From the NCBI GenBank assembly GCA_020310875.1, contig CM035407.1, positions 221,916,496-221,980,495 on the forward strand: DNA of 64,000 bases. Reading direction: 5' to 3'. Below, piece by piece: positions 52,625-63,288 of the stretch. How positions within the stretch are numbered: position 1 is the stretch's first letter; every line of letters starts with the position of its first letter. The stretch comes from Ceratopteris richardii. Taxonomy: Eukaryota; Streptophyta; Polypodiopsida; Polypodiales; Pteridaceae. The notes under the pieces are model-generated. The model ran no database searches and was not told the origin of the DNA. It worked only from the letters and a program-made list of their open reading frames with translations. The position numbers and the translations under genes were made by a program.

Positions 52625-53975
52625 ATTTATGAGTGGATTAAGAATTGTTCAATGTGCAAAGAGACACCCCCAATGGAGCATGCCACCCTTTGTCACATGT
52701 CATTAATTCTAGACTGGAGTGCTCCATTGGTAGAATTCATGAGATCGGGACCATTACCCAAGGAGGCTAGTCTAGCAAGGAAACAAAGCATGGAGCAAGA
52801 GGCTAGAGACTATGCCTTAGTAGGAGACAAATTATATAGGAGAGGAAAAGATGGCTACCTAAGATTGTGCGTGCATGAATCAGATTATCTAAAAATCTTG
52901 GAAACTACCCATAGCAGTGTTGTAGGCAGACATTTTGGTCCTGACCGAGTGATTAAGACTATTCTATTCTCAGGACTTTGGTGGACCACTCTTCATATGG
53001 ATGCACATATCTATGTGAAGAAATGCGACACATGCCAATGTGCCCAATATCCAGTCAGAAAGGATGAGATGCCTTTGAGGACAATGATGGGAGGACGTGC
53101 ATTTTCAAAGTGGGGTATAGACTTTCTAGGTCCCATTAATCCCCCAGCTAGGAACTCCCATGCGGAATACATTATTGTAGCCATTGATTACCTTACCAAG
53201 TGGGTGGAAGTAAAAGCCACAACAAAGAATGATGCTCAAACGACGGCTAAGTTCTTATTCGAGAACGTGTTCACTAGATACGGTTAATAGAGTTAGTAAG
53301 TGATAGAGGTACGCACTTCCTGAGCGAGGTCATTGAAAATCTCTTTCAAGAATTCATGGTGATACATAAGAAGTATGCCCCCTATCTCCACAAGCTAACG
53401 GACAAGCCGAGAGCACAAATAAGATCCTATGCAGTGTATTGACAAAACTGGTAAATAATAAATGCTCTGATTGGGACAAACACCTTCATCATGTTGTTTG
53501 GGCTTACCGAGTTGCCTACAAAACGGTGCTCAATGCCATCCCATTTCAGATGGTCTTCAGAGAGAATGTTGTGCTACCATTGGACTTCCTAATCCCAGCC
53601 TTAAAAGTAGCACAAGAGCATGAGTGGAATGGACATGAATTGTCCTCTAGGATCTTTGATCTAGAACGCTTAGGTGAGACGAGGCTACGAGCGGCAGCAG
53701 GCATCTATGCTGCAAAGAAAAGACAAAAGCCATACTTTGATGCACACATCAAAGATAAAGGATTGAAAGAGGGAGACCTAGTGCTAGTTTACACGCTAAA
53801 GCAACATGCCCAAAAATTGGAGAAACGAGGATATGGACCCATGATCATTAATCGAATTTCCACTAGTGGTGCGGTTCAACTGGCCACTTTAGAAGGTGAT
53901 ATCTTGCCAAACTATATAAGTGGTTGTCGAGTCAAGTTATATCAAGAACCTCTATTAGAGACTCAACACTGCTAA
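52625..53975 (+). pseudogene. pol: Gyp-C integrase
   Basis: The first H2C2 module is split by the TAA (52621); its two Cys residues are in N-C-S-M-C. The second module is T-H-S-S-V-V-G-R-H ... K-C-D-T-C-Q. The core has Asp in G-I-D-F-L-G-P-I, Asp in S-D-R-G-T-H-F and Glu in Q-A-E-S. Frameshifts near 53283 and 53390 disrupt it. The C-terminal part (53439-53975) has a GPY/F-like R-G-Y-G-P-M-I-I and ends L-L-E-T-Q-H-C by a frameshift before the coiled coil. Confidence 0.9.
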
Positions 53976-54164
53976 GAAGCGAAAAGAAGAGGAGTTAAGG
54001 GTTAGAGAAGAGGCACATGCAGAGGCTAGAGAGCGCGTAAGGCGAAATAAGTTAAGGTGACTAGGCCTAGATGTCAACACAAAAGCTCCAAAATATCACA
54101 TGGACATGTGCCAAAAATCGGGCATAATTACTTCTCAAATAATCGATCGACGCCCCTTCATGAA

Positions 54165-54497
54165 AATGGAGGTAGGACGAAGACAGAGTGTAAGGATTGT
54201 GAGAGCATTGGTTGACTGAGGTGCAGCAACTAGTGCAGTTAAACTTTCATACTGCCAAGACCTACAATTGGACATCAAGCCCATAGAAGCCTATCTCATA
54301 GGATTGGGAAGGTGGAAACCCCTTGTTTGGGCGAGGTGGAACTTCCTGTCTACCTTCAAGATGTTCCAATGAAAGTCAAAATGCTAGTGTGTCACAATGA
54401 GGACCTCACAGAGCCACTTGTCTTGGGTCAAGATTGGATTTACGACCATGCAGTCAACTTGAACCTAAGAAGTCAACTTCTTCAAGTTCGGGTATAG
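54165..54497 (+). pseudogene. Gyp-C second protease (PR2), active site interrupted
   Basis: Aligns with Gyp-B PR2: R-A-L-V-D-stop-G-A-A-T-S-A-V, where the Ser codon of D-S-G is a TGA (54215). A one-base loss near 54310 shifts the frame at I-G-L-G. The second half is V-E-L-P-V-Y-L-Q-D-V and P-L-V-L-G-Q-D-W-I-Y. Confirms the position of PR2 after integrase in an independent copy. Confidence 0.88.
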
Positions 54498-54788
54498 GAA
54501 CAATGCATCACATTAGAATTAGAGAATTGCATGCTCACAAATCCAGATGTCATACATTCTCTTAGTTCTTCTAGGACTAATCTTAGCAAAAAAGATGTTT
54601 TATGTGTTAAAAGCTCTATGTTCCAGAAGAACTCAATCATGGAAGAACTGGCTCAAAGACCAGCGAACTCCTCTTGTGCAAAGACTAATGTTGTCACCAC
54701 AACTCAACCAAAAAGGCAAGCAAAATAGTACATGACATCCGCTATATCAAATAGATAAAGGGATTTCAAGAAGAAAGTAGTTCCGGGC

Positions 54789-55280
54789 ATGAAGCAAATT
54801 TGGGTACGAAAAGGAGAGCAACCACCAGCCTTGCCAACACAATTCCCACCCAGGCAAGCTAACCATGTGAAGACAAGGGCCAAGCAACTAGGACAAGCTC
54901 ACACACAAGGTCTCAGACAGATTTGGGTACCAAAAAAATTAGCTACAGTTCAACGAGAGCGATTACACATGTGGGTTCCCAAAGCACTCTTACATGCACA
55001 AAGGCCTATGCTCTCCACCATGCAAAAGGTCTCAACAAAGAAGTCAAGAAGAGAAAGGGGTAAGAACCGAACACAAAGAACAAAAGAAGATAAACTCAAC
55101 CCTTCGGAAAAAGTAAGAAGACCATCATCAAGGATATGGTTTTGGAAGCCAAAAGTACTAGTACTTTCCACAGAACTGAAGAAGCAACCACGCAGGACAC
55201 CAAGTTTCAGCAACCATCCAAAGACAGAGGCTAGAGGTGATCTCTACAAGGCCAACTACTATTCTAAAATGGACCCCTAA
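54789..55280 (+). pseudogene. Gyp-C W-V-P-K repeat tail
   Basis: Basic, Lys/Arg-rich tail with K-Q-I-W-V-R-K-G-E, R-Q-I-W-V-P-K-K, H-M-W-V-P-K-A, R-I-W-F-W-K-P-K and, one frame over, L-K-W-T-P-K-G. This gives five tryptophan motifs as in Gyp-B, spaced 20-50 residues. The spacers differ more than the motifs. Confidence 0.82.
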
Positions 55281-56350
55281 AGGGAGGATGGTCAGTTGTC
55301 ATCTCATGATCAATTGATCACATCATTTCAAGGTCCACTGGTGACCTCCAAACAAAGACTGCATCAACATCCACTAGCAACCTTGAATGCCTCGATGTGC
55401 AACAACCATATGCCTTTGGCATAACCTTGTCTTTTACACCATTCAGGTCATGCACTTCCAAATTATGCATCAATATAGGGCCACATTACATGGCCGTGCA
55501 TAGACACCATTGAGAAATCCCAGGCACATGAGACACACTTGCAATATGTAAAATATTTTATTGATACTCACCTCTTTCTGCTTATTTTATGCCATCGCGA
55601 GCAAAAAAAAAAAAACCGAGAAGAAGAAATAGGACGAGGCGATCCAAGAATCTCACTAGTGGATCATCAACAAGGACATCCATCTGCAACAAAGGACAAG
55701 TCCATGGTCAATCACCATGATGGGAGTACAACACGAAGAGATGACTATTGACAAACCTTTCACCATGGTAAGAATTGTATGCTCCAACAATATAACCATG
55801 ATAGATTAGGAAACCTCTTTGTCAGCATACCCTTGAGCACTTTTCTCAAGACCCCATTTGTTGCACCATACTTCTTCCAATGCATTTCCCAAGTACGCAT
55901 ACATAGGGCCACATTGCAAGGCCGTGCACAAGGCATATATTTTCTTCAACTCATGCACTAACACACTTACCCATCCTTCGTTATGGGTTACAAGTACTTG
56001 GCATACATTGTGAAAACCATGTTTGGAAGATCCAAAAGACCTTCAGGCTACAACATCAAAACCTATGGAGTAATTCACAGTCGACAGCTGCTCAAAATCC
56101 ACATTGAGAACCTCTTTTGAGCAACTAACACTTTTTGAAAGCTCACAACTATGACATCCAGCTACCGTAAGAAGAAGTACATACAATGGGACCAAAAATT
56201 GCATAGGCTAGCAGTGCCAAACTGAAGAAAAAGACAACCGACCAAGCTACATTTGGTTGATGGACCGCTCTTGTTGATACATGAAGGACATTAGCTCTCC
56301 AAGTACTACTTGGAATAACTACTCCAACAAGGGTCTGCCAAGGACGATAG
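55281..56350 (+). other. Gyp-C 3' non-coding region
   Basis: No ORF3 homology seen. ATAGGGCCACATTACATGGCC (55474) and ATAGGGCCACATTGCAAGGCC (55903) are related, suggesting an internal duplication. Nothing else recognised. Confidence 0.55.
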
Positions 56351-56367
56351 TCTCTAGAGGGGGGGAG
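56351..56367 (+). promoter_or_regulatory. Gyp-C polypurine tract
   Basis: TCTCTAGAGGGGGGGAG directly before TGTTGAAG, the LTR start. Confidence 0.85.
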
Positions 56368-56722
56368 TGTTGAAGCTCAAGGTCAAGGACAAAGCATGGA
56401 ATCGCATCAACGAAGTGGACACACAAGAAGAAGGAGCAAGTAGGGAGCTCCAAGAAGCACTTGTCAAATGTTCAGAAGAAATCCCTATTAAAATAGTGAT
56501 TTTTATCATTAAAAACCATTGTAAATACCATTTTCCATTTTTGCAACTCCATTTTGTTCAAGCCGAGGAGTCCTCAAGCTTGATGAGTATTAGAACTATC
56601 ATCCTACCAATTTTCATAAATTTTAGACTCTATTTGAGCCCCCAAATAAGCCCTGGAACCTAATTTTTAACTAGGCCGAACAGTAGGTCTGGACAGGGCC
56701 AAAACCACTCAAAAACTTTTCT
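56368..56722 (+). repeat. Gyp-C 3' LTR, truncated
   Basis: Begins TGTTGAAGCTCAAGG. Matches the inverse of 22285-21955 in Gyp-B (e.g. GGCCGAACAGTAGGTCTGG versus CCGAACATTAGGTCTGG). The match ends at about 56722, before the TATA box position of Gyp-B. Confidence 0.88.
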
Positions 56723-57534
56723 TCTCCTCTAGTGCTGAGAGTAAGAGACAAAAAAAACATGGTATACAAATGGAAGTGAACATAGAATCATGTTTTACCA
56801 TCTCCTCATATCCTTGAATCAAAATGCTGCTTCAAATGTGATTGAATTCACCAACCTTTTGGCTGAATGATAAATTACCTTTCTAGAGTTACCTCTCTAG
56901 ATAAAAAATGTGAGCAAAAACTTTCAACCAACTTAAAACACAAGATTGGCTGAAAACAAAACTGATGCTCTTCACATTTGTTTTCTTAGATGAGATTTCC
57001 TACCATGAAAGAGATCTCTCAAAAAATCTCTAGAAAAACCTCTAGATACCTGTTTTGATGTAGCCTTTATCTTTCAAATAATGAAAGTGTATAAAAGCAC
57101 TCCTTGAATCCTTCAAATCTCTTCAGAGCTGCTCTTCTAAGATATGACCTTCAAATGATAATCTGAGAGTAGAAACTGATACCTATGATTTGATCTTAAT
57201 CTAGTTCCTTCATCTTCTCCAAACCATTGTTCTTCCTTGAATTTGAAGTAGCCTTCTCTTCATCAAGTCTTGGTCTTCAAACAATACTTCTGTAAAGTAT
57301 TTTCATACTCTTCCAAAAATATTCAGCTACTAATAGATCATCAACTTCATACTCCACACTAATGAATAAACAACTGGCTGAATTGTCTAATTCTCAAATC
57401 TCTACTCATCTAGATTAAGTGTGTATGTCAAATGTCAAATGTTAGAAGATGCTCTTAAATCATATGTTGTAAACCTGGAAGTCTGGGAACATGTGAATAT
57501 GAGAGCCTAAATGATATGATGCCAAAGCCCTAAA
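56723..57534. other. Non-coding stretch
   Basis: AT-rich, no ORF. It may be internal sequence of the copia-type element whose LTR begins at 57571. Confidence 0.4.
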
Positions 57535-57568
57535 GCTCTGATACCAAAACCTTAGAGCTCTGATACCA
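57535..57568 (-). promoter_or_regulatory. Duplicated primer-binding site (initiator tRNA-Met)
   Basis: Minus strand TGGTATCAGAGC occurs at 57557-57568, two bases from the LTR end, and again at 57535-57546. Confidence 0.8.
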
Positions 57569-57570
57569 AA

Positions 57571-58010
57571 TGTTGGAAATTTAGTAGGCCCATTACTAAT
57601 ACCACAGGTCCAAGTTCCATAGGTCCAGGATCTACAAGACAGATTCTAGCAATCTTTCAATATTGAAAAAACATGAACATACCACATTTAATCATACAAA
57701 TGATGAGACGAAGATAGAGAAAGATTAGAAAACATGTGTAAAGTATTACGTCAGCCACTACTTACTCAGACTATCATATATACAAATTTTCCAATTACAA
57801 TGTGGGAGCAAAACTCTCAACCATGCTAAGTGAACAGAAATAGATGGACGAGTGTATGTACAAATGTAATAAACATATTCAGATGTATGGACAAAAATCT
57901 GAATATATATGAGATGTATGACCTGATAGTTGTAGAAGAGTGAATATTAGTGGCAGAAAGAGGAAGGATCGGTCTAAAGCTGATAATCAGCAATTTCTGA
58001 AAAAGTAATC
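57571..58010 (-). repeat. Copia-type LTR, extent uncertain
   Basis: + strand starts TGTTGGAAATTTAG beside the PBS, so this is a 5' LTR of an element running leftwards. The other end is not identified; 58010 is only a limit. No coding region of this element is recognised to the left. Confidence 0.45.
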
Positions 58011-58014
58011 TCTT

Positions 58015-58085
58015 AAAAAAATACTCTCGTCGCGCTACCGCCAGGAATTGAACTCGGGTGGGTTTGATAGGAGGCCAACGTTGTA
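58015..58085 (-). repeat. Possible tRNA-derived SINE head
   Basis: Minus strand: GTTGGCCTCCTATC and GAGTTCAATTCCTGGCGG, the latter B-box-like, followed by a T/A-rich stretch. The A box is poor; a diverged tRNA pseudogene is equally possible. Confidence 0.35.
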
Positions 58086-58394
58086 TCCAAGGTGTTCCAC
58101 ACTTTTGTTTGTACAAGGTGTAAAATAGAATACTATACATGCTGGACCAACTTTGACGAATGGGACATTGTTTCCAACATGGAATTGAATGCATTATCTA
58201 TAGGAGTGGATGTAATTTGTACATGTGTTGATGCAAGGGGGAGGGAGTGGCAAATGGGAAGCGTGAATGTCATGTCTAATGAGGACATGGGTGTACGTGA
58301 AGTCGGTGGAAGGGGAAGGAATCGTGGGGGGAGGGGGAGGTGTTGTAGGTGGTGATATGTCCATGCAATTGAACATGGAAGTGTGTGTAGTGTC

Positions 58395-58640
58395 ACACTT
58401 TGACACCCATATGTACGCAGCTTCTCCTAACTACCCTAACATACCATTGAACCTATGAGAATGTCCAGTAACCTTTTTTGTCTATCTTGGAGGTGGATCC
58501 TGAATAGGTATTTGATGGAGGTGGCATAACACAGGCTCCTCAATCGGTGGCACTTCAATAGGAAAGTTTTCTGCTGATTGTTGCTTGATTTGTCCCTGCC
58601 TGCAAACTAGTGCAGTTTGTATCAGCCATGAGTACGATGG
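58395..58640 (-). pseudogene. Gyp-D ORF3 start
   Basis: M-A-D then T-S-L-Q-A-G-T aligns with Gyp-B ORF3 M-T-D then T-S-S-Q-A-G-T. After a frameshift, P-I-E-V-P-P-I-E-E-P-V and I-P-I-Q-D-P-P align with P-I-E-E-E-L ... I-P-I-Q-N-P-P. L-G-E-A-A-Y-I-W aligns with L-G-E-G-T-Y-M-W. The match ends near 58395. Confidence 0.72.
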
Positions 58641-59639
58641 TAGGTATTAATTGCTTATATGCTAGAAGAAGAAGATCACTTTAGTATTGCAATAGAGAAG
58701 AGATGAAACCTTATTCTCCTTGCAATACCAACATGAAATTTGTGCGAGTTAGTTGTTAGTCAAGTGTCATGGAGTGAATGTGTGTGGGAGTTAGAAGTTT
58801 AGTTGACTTCCTAGATGCATACTCTAGATGTGCAGTGAACTTCAAATGCATCTAATAGTGTACAATTAATTTACAATGTTAAATCAAGTGGTTTAGTACC
58901 GAACTTAACTTTCTAGAATTCTCATAGGGGATAACAAATTTTGCTAGTAATTATAGTTAAGGGTTTTAGAGATATCTCTACATGGATCGACTTTTTGGGT
59001 ACCCATTTCGAAGTAGTGCTAGGTGAATGTGCATGTGCTCTTGTTGTGATGACATGTTTTAGCTTTGAAGCCTGTTGAGTGAGTGCATGTGAGTGATGCC
59101 TTCACTCTAGATGATTTCTTGTGGCGAGTTGAGTCTCTAAGTAGGTCTTAGGCACCTAAATTTTTCTAGGATTGGGATCTGCCTTCCTTGACCACTTAGG
59201 TATGCAGATGGAGATGCCTCATCAAGGTTGACTCCTAAAATATGGAATTGTTGTCCCCCTAGACTACTTCATTGGCATTGTATATACTCATGGTTCTGAC
59301 AAGAGGGTAGGTGTTTGTTCACTCTTACATCTCCAAATCTACGTCACTCCATGAGGTACTTTGTTTTGCATCGGTTGTTGAGCATGCGACCTGGTTGTCT
59401 ATTTCATCTACTTCCTATGTTGTCTTGCTTGTTTTTCCTCGACCCTCTCTATAACTCCTTCATGAGTGGACTTTTATTGCACCATATAAATTTGGACAAG
59501 ACGAGCATCATTATCTTCATTTGTGCTCTTACAAGGACCAGGTGTGGGTGCCTTTCCTAGTTCCTTAAGTGCTTGATTTTCTAACTCAACTATGATGCGG
59601 TTTTGATTTACCCAGACCTAAAGAATTCCACTTCTTAAG

Positions 59640-59960
59640 TTCACATTGATTGCATGGTCATAGATCTAGCCTTCACCCAAGACAAGAGGTTTGGTAAGAT
59701 CCTCATCCTCACGCACTAACATTTTGATTGTCATTAGAACATTTTGAAGGTAGATGGGAAGCTCCAACTCACCCATGTAGGGGGTTTCCACACCTCCCAA
59801 TCCTATGAGATATGCTTCTATAGGATTAATACTTAATTTCAATTCTTGAGAGTGAGAAGGTCTAACTACAGTAGTGGCTACATCGGAGTCAACCAAGGCT
59901 CTTATAGTCCTTGCACTCTTTCTTTGTCCTACTTCTAGTGTCATAAAAGATGTCGGTCAA
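59640..59960 (-). pseudogene. Gyp-D second protease (PR2)
   Basis: A-L-V-D-S-D-V-A-T-T replaces the active-site D-S-G-A-A-T of Gyp-B, so the glycine is lost. I-E-A-Y-L-I-G-L-G-G-V-E-T-P and P-L-V-L-G-E align closely with B. Probably inactive. A third independent copy at the same place in the element. Confidence 0.85.
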
Positions 59961-60399
59961 TTTTTTGAGGGGGAATTACACTGATGCTTGGCACATGGCC
60001 ATGGGGTATCTAGGATTTTTTGAGCATTTGACCTAGGTTGATCTCTACCCTATCTCCTCAATTTCATTCATCGTATGCATTCTAGGGCTTTTGCCTAGGC
60101 TTCTTCTCGAATTGTTTTTCCTCTTCCTTACATTTCTTTGTAGTGTTGAGTTGACTAAGCATGTCTTTTGTGAGAGGTTCTTGATATAATTTTACTTTCC
60201 ATCCACCAATGTAACTATGTAGAATGTGGCCTTCTAGAGTAGCTAACTAGATTGCCCCACTTGTTGAGATCCTATTGATGATCATAAGTCCATAGCCACA
60301 CTTCTCCAACTTCCGTGCATGTTGCTTCAATTTGTATACTAAGACTAAATCTCCCGCTTTCAAGCCCTTATCCTTCACATGGGCATTGACGTATGCCTT

Positions 60400-60826
60400 T
60401 TTTCTTTTCTTCATTGTGTATATTCTTATAGCTACTCTTAATCTTGTTTCACCTAATCATTCAAGATCAAAGATTCTAGACGAGAGGTCATGGCCGGTCC
60501 ATTGGTACTCTTGTCCTACTTTGGGTATCAAGAGATCTAAGGGTAATACTACATTTTGGCCAAATACCATCTGCATTGGTGTGGCTTCTTGAAGTACCAT
60601 TTTATAGGCCACTTGATATGCCCAAATAACATGATGTTGTTGTTCATCCCAATCATAGCGTTTATTATTCCCCAATTTGATCAGAATAGTGCAAAGTATC
60701 TTATTTATGCTTTTCGCCTCACCATTGGCTTATGGGTGATATGGAACTGATTTCTTATGAATATCCATGAATTCTTGTAACAATAATTTGATGAACTCAT
60801 TCAAGAAGTGAGTGCCACGATCACTA
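60400..60826 (-). pseudogene. pol: Gyp-D integrase remnant
   Basis: V-S-D-R-G-T-H-F with the second catalytic Asp, then A-N-G-E-A-K-S where Gyp-B has A-N-G-Q-A-E-S, so the catalytic Glu is Lys. V-I-W-A-Y-Q-V-A-Y-K and P-L-D-L-L-I-P follow. A stop precedes A-N-G. Dead enzyme. Confidence 0.85.
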
Positions 60827-62260
60827 ACCAAATTAAGAAACCCTGAGCATCCTTATGGAACAAATCACCTAGTGGCCATGTTTGAGTATGGATCATGCAT
60901 AGATAAAGAAGGAACTATGTACATCGATACTAGTCTTCCTCATAGAAGTAAAGACATTGGAACAATTCTCCTAGAGTTAGAGATGAGAGATTTTGAGAAA
61001 GAGGATATAGAAGAGGTACCCAATATGCCTAGGATACCATTTGTGCTAAAAGGAACCATAGCCACAACCACAATACCTCAAGACATTGTGACCATACATC
61101 TATATGCAAACAAAGCCACTAAGGAACCCTTTTGAAAGCTTAGTTCAACCAAACACCACATCAAGAACTACGTGTTCAAGGACTCAGACAATCCCAAAAC
61201 CACCTCTAGCAAGGCCAAAAGGTATTTCCCTTAGACAAACCTTCAATTTTTCACAAACAAATGAGCGCAAGTCTGGCTAGTACTTTAGGTGCTTAGAAAG
61301 AGAAACCAAGAGAACCCCTAAAGTAATTTTTTGTGCATAACCTAGGAAGGGTTAGATCAGAACAAGGAAGGAGTAGAATAGAGAGAGAGAGAGAGAGAGA
61401 GAGAAAGAGTGAACAAGAGGGCCTAAAGCACATAGAGACAATCATGGCTTTTCCCTACCAAGGCAACAAGAACATGTTAGAACATTGAGACCCTTGCAAG
61501 TAGTAAAAACCATGAAGAATTATTTCAAGTGCATATGAGATGTATGATCATGGCCAAATTTAAGTAGTATTGAAGGCTGAACATGTGGAAGAACTTTCAC
61601 TCAATATGAGGTATTTGGATTAACCATTAAGGGCACAACCCTTGCATTGTTTCAAACATTAAATCATGGAAACTAACGATGATCTCATAGTCGACGGAAG
61701 CATTCATCATTGAGTTTGCTAAGAGTCCAATTAGACATAATACTTCATCCTTGATGCACAGCTTCAAGAAGTCTCCCCAAGAGAGTGACTATCGGGAAAA
61801 ATATTTAAGCAATACATAGAGAGATGTCCAACCCCAAAACTGTCAACTTAAGCCAAAAAAGTGTCATTGTTTTGGATGGCCTCTTAAGTGGAAAGTGTAG
61901 ATCATATGTGTACTTGAAAGAGCCAAACAGTCTATATCAACGTGTGAGAATATACATCGACAATGAGGATAACCTAGGAGAGGAATTGGAACTCTCAAAA
62001 CTCTATAAGGATTCAGAATACTTGGCTAACGCCACTTCAAAACCCTCATTGTTTGTTGAGGAATTTGTTGAGTTAATTGTTCAAAAGATAGGAGGAAACC
62101 TTTAGAATAGACAAAATCAAAAGGTGATCATAGTGAAATGGTACTACTCTTGTAGAGGTGATCACATGGCCATGCATGTCGTGGATGGTACCAACTACCT
62201 ATTATGGGCATATATGATGCATCATGTATTGGTAGCAAAAGTATTGTGGAATATTATGTA
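60827..62260 (+). pseudogene. gag: Gyp-E gag remnant
   Basis: The N-terminal segment R-N-P-E-H-P ... I-D-K-E-G-T-M-Y matches the Gyp-B gag N-terminus (residues 69-96). Gag core traces lie at 61490-61800 and V-L-D-G-L-L-S-G-K-C-R-S-Y-V-Y-L-K at about 61870. The knuckle near 62145 reads Y-S-C-R-G-D-H-M with its first Cys lost. A GA microsatellite at 61380-61406 is embedded. Many frameshifts. Confidence 0.8.
61380..61406. repeat. GA microsatellite
   Basis: About 13 GA units within Gyp-E gag. Confidence 0.9.
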
Positions 62261-62394
62261 GGTTATTGAAAGATGCCCTACTACACTTGTGAATACAATT
62301 ATTGAAGTTGATCTAGATGGCCTTGAAGAACATGATCTTCAGATTCTTGTTCATGTTTTGGTTCATTCTCAACCTACTATAGAGCAACTTCTAT

Positions 62395-62649
62395 CGGATG
62401 GTAAAGATGCAGAGGCACATGCATTGATAGCCTTATCTATCAAACATGCCATTATCCTTCATATTGTCTCTTGCAAACAACAAAGGATGCTTGGGATACA
62501 CTTACCACTTCATACCAAGCAATAGGAAATCACAAATAGTTTTGCAAATATTGTAATGCAAAAGATGTTGTCATAAAAAGTTATCCTAAATTGGTTGCAA
62601 AAGAGGCAGAGATGAAAGAGACTAGAATGGTTGTTGCAGAGGCCTCTAT
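62395..62649 (+). pseudogene. gag: Copia gag fragment
   Basis: A-L-I-A-L-S-I-K-H then T-T-K-D-A-W-D-T-L resemble the UBN2-type copia Gag. Directly afterwards F-C-K-Y-C-N-A-K-D-V looks like a CCHC knuckle with His and last Cys lost. The middle of Gag is missing between them. It abuts the Cop-F LTR but is on the opposite strand. Confidence 0.55.
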
Positions 62650-63288
62650 TGTTGGAGTTTGAGGTCTAGGCAAGCACATGAACAACACAAGGAAGAAATA
62701 GAAACTTTAAGCACAACACAACACTGAATGAATTATGAAGTGTTGTGATGGCAATGCACCACAGTGGACTCACCTTGTTGAGAATTCCACGATGATACTC
62801 TCGTAGCAAAAACTTGAGCTCCAGATGTCGCACATAGTACTTTACACATGTCCAACAAAATACATAGAAAACTATAGAGAGTACACACACAGAAGCAAAC
62901 TGAAAAGTAAAGTACTCTCACAAAACAAAGAATGTGTGAGACACAAAATGAGTAGACCATGAAATGGGTAAACTCATGTGGATTAGAAATGAGCTTGCCA
63001 AGAGCATGGAGTAGACTCCCCAAGCTTCTAACCAAGTACAAATGAGGGGAGAGGCCCTCCTTATATAGATTTGGGAGGGGATCTCAAAAGTACATCATAT
63101 GTGGGATAAGTCTCCTGAAAGGAGAATGAATACAATTGGTAGAAGCACATGGCAAGGTACCCAAATACAAAGGAAATACAATATAAAATGGAAATAGACT
63201 AGAAATGGAGTGACTCTTGGATACAAAATGGAGATGCACTCATGCGGATACAAATGTAGATGATGTAGGAGCGATCATGTTGTCAACA
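62650..63288 (-). repeat. Cop-F 3' LTR
   Basis: 639 bp; minus strand begins TGTTGACAAC right after the PPT and ends CTCCAACA. Part (62740-62900) resembles the Cop-J LTR; the other edge resembles 1466-1556. The 5' LTR lies beyond the window. Confidence 0.88.

Larger units (their letters stand above)
50628..56722 (+). mobile_element. Gyp-C: gypsy element, linker to 3' LTR
   Basis: Same family as Gyp-B. Starts abruptly in the acidic linker and has no gag or PR1. Contains RT, RNase H, two H2C2 modules, integrase, PR2, W-V-P-K tail, a 1-kb non-coding part, PPT and the first about 355 bp of the 3' LTR. An internal deletion of about 360 bp fuses the linker to RT near 50915. About four stops and several frameshifts are present. 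ORF3 is not recognised between 55280 and 56350. Confidence 0.9.
58395..60826 (-). mobile_element. Gyp-D: gypsy fragment, integrase to ORF3
   Basis: Family copy with heavy decay. On the minus strand: integrase core from the second catalytic Asp, GPY/F-like C-terminus, PR2, W-V-P-K tail (58980-59560) and the start of ORF3 (58640-58395). At 60826 it meets Gyp-E gag in opposite orientation. It confirms the family order integrase - PR2 - tail - ORF3. Confidence 0.85.

Noticed and set aside
58092-58458. ORFs on both strands near 58100-58450
   Set aside because: Short overlapping frames in proline- or glycine-rich simple sequence with no match; only the ORF3 start of Gyp-D is supported there.
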